NCBI RefSeq assembly: GCF_024171995.1
Contig: NZ_JAMTCT010000001.1
Span: 496,001 to 560,000 of the forward strand
Reading direction: 5' to 3'
DNA: 64,000 nt
Source: Promicromonospora umidemergens
Lineage (GTDB): Bacteria; Actinomycetota; Actinomycetes; Actinomycetales; Cellulomonadaceae
In this document: positions 61,714 through 64,000 of the stretch, one piece after another
Layout: the number at the start of each line of letters is the position of its first letter
Position numbering within the stretch: the first letter of the stretch is position 1
The notes under the pieces: model-generated
Told to the model about the DNA's origin: nothing
The model's database searches: none
The model's input: only the letters and a program-made list of their open reading frames with translations
Position numbers and translations under genes: made by a program

Positions 61714-62544
61714 TCAGGTCCAGGTCTCGCCCGTCAGCTGCTCGTAGATCTCGATGTAGCGGGCGCGGGTCTCCTTGACGACCTCGGCAGGAATCGCCGG
61801 GCCGGGGTAGGTGCGGTCCCAGTCGGTCAGCGTGGACGACCAGTCGCGGACGAACTGCTTGTCGTAGGACCACTGCCCGCGGCCGGGCTCGTACTCGCTC
61901 GCCTTCCAGAAGCGCGAGGAGTCCGGGGTGAGCACCTCGTCGGCCAGTGTCAGCACGCCGTCGGTGTCGGTCCCGAACTCGAACTTCGTGTCCGCGATCA
62001 GGACGCCGCGCTCGCGGGCGATCTCGGCGCCACGGTCGTAGATCTCCAGCGACAGGTCGCGCAGCCGGTTCGTCGTCTCCTCGCCCAGGTCCTTGGCGAT
62101 CTCCTCGACGGAGATGTACTCGTCGTGGCCCTCGTCCGCCTTGGTCGACGGCGTGAAGACAGGTCGCGGGAGCCGGTCGGCCTCCACCAGGCCGGGCGGG
62201 AAGGCGACGCCGGAGACGCTGCCCGAGGCACGGTAGCTCTCCAGGCCCCCGCCCGCGAGATAGCCGCGCACTATGCACTCGACCGGGACGATCTCCAGGC
62301 GCTTGCAGCGCACCGCGCGGCCCTGCCACTCGGCGGGGACGTCCTCGCTGATCACATGGTTGGGTACCAGGTCGGCGAACTGCCGGAACCACCAGAGCGA
62401 GATCTGCGTGAGGATCGCGCCCTTGTCGGGTACCGGCGTCGGCAGCACCACGTCGTACACCGACACGCGGTCGGAAGCCACCAGAATCACATCGTCGCCG
62501 TCCGCGTAGACCTCGCGAACCTTGCCCTTACGGATCAGTTCCAC
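61714..62544 (-). CDS. purC: SAICAR synthetase (phosphoribosylaminoimidazole-succinocarboxamide synthase)
   Basis: A 276-residue enzyme of purine synthesis joining CAIR with aspartate using ATP. Motifs: IRKGKVREVYADGDDVILVASDRVSVYDV (the ATP loop), VECIVRGYLAGGGLESY, LIADTKFEFGTDTDGVLTLADEVLTPDSSRFW and YDKQFVRDW. The GTG at 62544 has TAACCT 7 nt upstream, a leaderless start. It is 48 nt upstream of the DEDD nuclease gene on the same strand, but that gene has its own -10 box. Confidence 0.96.
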   Translation of the reverse strand: MELIRKGKVREVYADGDDVILVASDRVSVYDVVLPTPVPDKGAILTQISLWWFRQFADLVPNHVISEDVPAEWQGRAVRCKRLEIVPVECIVRGYLAGGGLESYRASGSVSGVAFPPGLVEADRLPRPVFTPSTKADEGHDEYISVEEIAKDLGEETTNRLRDLSLEIYDRGAEIARERGVLIADTKFEFGTDTDGVLTLADEVLTPDSSRFWKASEYEPGRGQWSYDKQFVRDWSSTLTDWDRTYPGPAIPAEVVKETRARYIEIYEQLTGETWT

Positions 62545-62593
62545 GCGGCCAAGGTTAACCCGTCACGCGGGTGCTACCCGGCCGCGGCGGGTG

Positions 62594-62704
62594 CTACGAG
62601 AACGGGTTGAAGACAGCGACGCCGGTGTCTGCGAAGTCCTTCTCGTTGCGGGTGGCGACGGTCAGCCCGTGCTTGAGCGCGGTAGCGGCGAGGAGGAAGT
62701 TCAT
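62594..62704 (-). pseudogene. Remnant of a VapC-type PIN toxin (C-terminal fragment)
   Basis: A 36-codon reading begins NFLLAATALKHGLTVATRN and continues EKDFADTGVAVFNPFS to a TAG. This is the last third of a PIN domain, where VapC proteins have AxALxHGLxLVTRNxxDFxxTGV. The N-terminal catalytic part is missing. Its first codon overlaps the stop of the glucosidase gene (ATGA), whose last residues themselves look like the start of a VapB-type antitoxin. A vapBC pair probably lost its middle by deletion. Confidence 0.7.
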
Positions 62705-64000
62705 ACGAGCTCATCGACATCAACGTCGCGAATGGTGGAGCGGTCTCGCTCGACGGCCAGGTCGAGCACGGCATAGCCGTGACCGGCAAGGTGCACGACG
62801 TCGGGGCCGCCCTCGCCCTTCTCGACGCGGCACCTCCTGGCGAAAAGCTCCAGGGCGTTCGCCGCGCCGTCGAGCGGCAGCCGCACCTCCGCGCGGCCCG
62901 GGTTCAGCACGACTGCGAGCGTCCCGCCCCGGAGATACGCCATGGGGTAGGCCGTGGCGAGCACCTCGACGGGCGACTCGACGTCGAGGCGGTGGTCGCC
63001 GTGCCGAAGCGCGATGAGCTCGCGCACGAGGTGCAGCAGCGAGTCCTCGTCGCCGAGCTGGCCGGCGACCGTCGGGCGGCCCGGGTCAGGGTCCTGCGGC
63101 AGGTACGTGGAGGTGGCAGGACTGCCAGGACCCAGCGTGCCGTCGGGGAGGTCGCCCCACTGCATGGGGGTGCGTGAGCCCGACCGATCGTATGTCGCGC
63201 TCAGGCGGGAGCCCTCCAGCGTCGGTGTATCCGGCACGTACCGCATGCCGATCTCGTCCCCGTAGTAGATGGACGGCATGGCGGGCCACGTCAGCGTGAG
63301 CACGTGCCCGACGCGTGCCTGCTCGGCGTCCCGCTCGCCCGCGACCAGCCGGGTGAAGTCGTGGTTCGAGGTCGGCAGACCCACGACCCCGCCCCGGCCG
63401 GCGGTCGCGATCGCCTCTGCCGCCTCGCGCCAGGCACGGGCGAACGTCTCCGCGTCACCGCGCGCGTCGGAGGCGGCCCAGGCCGGTACCTCGGCCCAGG
63501 CCGGGTTCACGGTGCCGGCGCTGTTGTTCCACAGGGATCGCATCGGGAGCCCGTTGTCGTCGCCCCCGAACTGGAGGAAGAAGTCCGCGTGGAAACCGGC
63601 CGGGACGGACACCCGCGGGTTGCCCCACTCGCTGACCAGCACCCGCCCGGGATAGGCGTCGTCCAGCCACGAGCGCATCTCGCGCCACAGCTTGCCCGTC
63701 TCCACGTGCCCCGGGTCGTCCTTGACGAGCGACGACGCCATGTCGACGCGGAAGCCGGCGACCCCGAGGTCGAACCAGTGCCCCATGATCTCGCGCAGCG
63801 CCTCGCGGTTGGCCTGCGGGCCCGGAGCGTCGACCGGCTGGCGCCACGGCTCGGCCGGGTCGAGGCGCGCGTAGCCGTAGTTCAGCGCGGGCTGGACCGG
63901 GAAGAAGTTCGGCAGGTAGAACCCGCCGCGCGTGCCGTGGCCCGGTTCGAAGCCGTGGACCGGCACGTCGCTCCAGATGAACCGGTGGTCTTCTGGGTCG
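62701..64000 (-). CDS. GH13 alpha-glucosidase/alpha-amylase family protein (5' end outside window)
   Basis: 432 residues to the stop are present, and the frame stays open to the right edge (it reads DPEDHRFIWSDVP there). Conserved GH13 regions: II GFRVDMASSL with the nucleophile Asp, III VLVSEWGNP with the acid Glu, and IV GLPTSNHDF with the stabilising Asp. IYYGDEIGM and a C-terminal beta domain follow. The pattern suits oligo-1,6-glucosidase or trehalose-synthase-like enzymes; the exact subfamily is not certain. The last residues (DRSTIRDVDVDELV) are unlike a normal GH13 end and may be fused from a VapB remnant. Confidence 0.9.
   Translation of the reverse strand, partial: DPEDHRFIWSDVPVHGFEPGHGTRGGFYLPNFFPVQPALNYGYARLDPAEPWRQPVDAPGPQANREALREIMGHWFDLGVAGFRVDMASSLVKDDPGHVETGKLWREMRSWLDDAYPGRVLVSEWGNPRVSVPAGFHADFFLQFGGDDNGLPMRSLWNNSAGTVNPAWAEVPAWAASDARGDAETFARAWREAAEAIATAGRGGVVGLPTSNHDFTRLVAGERDAEQARVGHVLTLTWPAMPSIYYGDEIGMRYVPDTPTLEGSRLSATYDRSGSRTPMQWGDLPDGTLGPGSPATSTYLPQDPDPGRPTVAGQLGDEDSLLHLVRELIALRHGDHRLDVESPVEVLATAYPMAYLRGGTLAVVLNPGRAEVRLPLDGAANALELFARRCRVEKGEGGPDVVHLAGHGYAVLDLAVERDRSTIRDVDVDELV

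Overview
This window is chromosomal DNA from a high-GC actinobacterium, most likely order Micrococcales (Cellulomonadaceae or Promicromonosporaceae type). The evidence is the gene content and order: lipB-lipA-DUF4191-glnA; lpd-sucB; ctaCDF, then ctaE-qcrCAB of the bc1-aa3 respiratory supercomplex; and erpA/TusA/NifS-like genes beside ctaC. Codon third positions are very GC-rich. At least 18 genes have a TANNNT-like -10 box 6-9 nt before the start codon, the hallmark of leaderless actinobacterial transcripts. The family assignment is inference. No rRNA, tRNA, CRISPR array or insertion sequence was seen.

Layout. 0-5.6 kb: a DUF1963 protein, glutamine synthetase with an upstream GlnR-like site, and lipoate genes. 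5.6-11.4 kb: an AbiEi/DUF559-like gene bracketed by two 63-bp hairpin repeats, a membrane-anchored HNH nuclease, a Gfo/Idh oxidoreductase, a membrane pseudokinase and a TIGR01777 epimerase. 11.4-19.3 kb: sucB, lpd, pepA, two small membrane proteins, pyrD and a short coupled ORF. 19.3-32.3 kb: an accessory metabolic stretch with a broken TetR gene, a MocR/YczE divergent pair, aldo/keto reductase, M20 peptidase, thioesterase, DJ-1 protein, nadA, erpA, and a TusA protein next to a cysteine-desulfurase homologue that contains no lysine. 32.6-45.9 kb: the respiratory chain (ctaC-ctaD-ctaF; ctaE; qcrC-qcrA-qcrB), interrupted by a lipoprotein gene, trpD and a receiver-domain protein. It is followed by sodA and a second, free-standing qcrB.

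45.9-59.9 kb is a defence island set between an AsnC-type regulator and a DEDD exonuclease/GIY-YIG gene. Its core is a five-gene minus-strand operon with overlapping or abutting ends, read from one promoter: DUF1156 DNA methyltransferase, a large DUF499 ATPase with an N-terminal Swt1-type HEPN domain, a GHKL/MORC-type ATPase, a PD-(D/E)XK nuclease of the DUF4420 kind, and a Z1 SF2-like ATPase. To my knowledge these are parts of two different predicted restriction/defence architectures joined in one transcript, so this is the best candidate here for an undescribed system. A divergent XRE regulator and a PUA-like/HNH endonuclease share its control region.

59.9-64 kb: the DEDD/GIY-YIG repair-type nuclease, purC, a vapC remnant, and a GH13 alpha-glucosidase that runs off the right edge.

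Coordinates of CDSs include the stop codon. Starts were moved from the longest possible ORF where a -10 box, a ribosome binding site, an overlap or the family length favoured an internal start.
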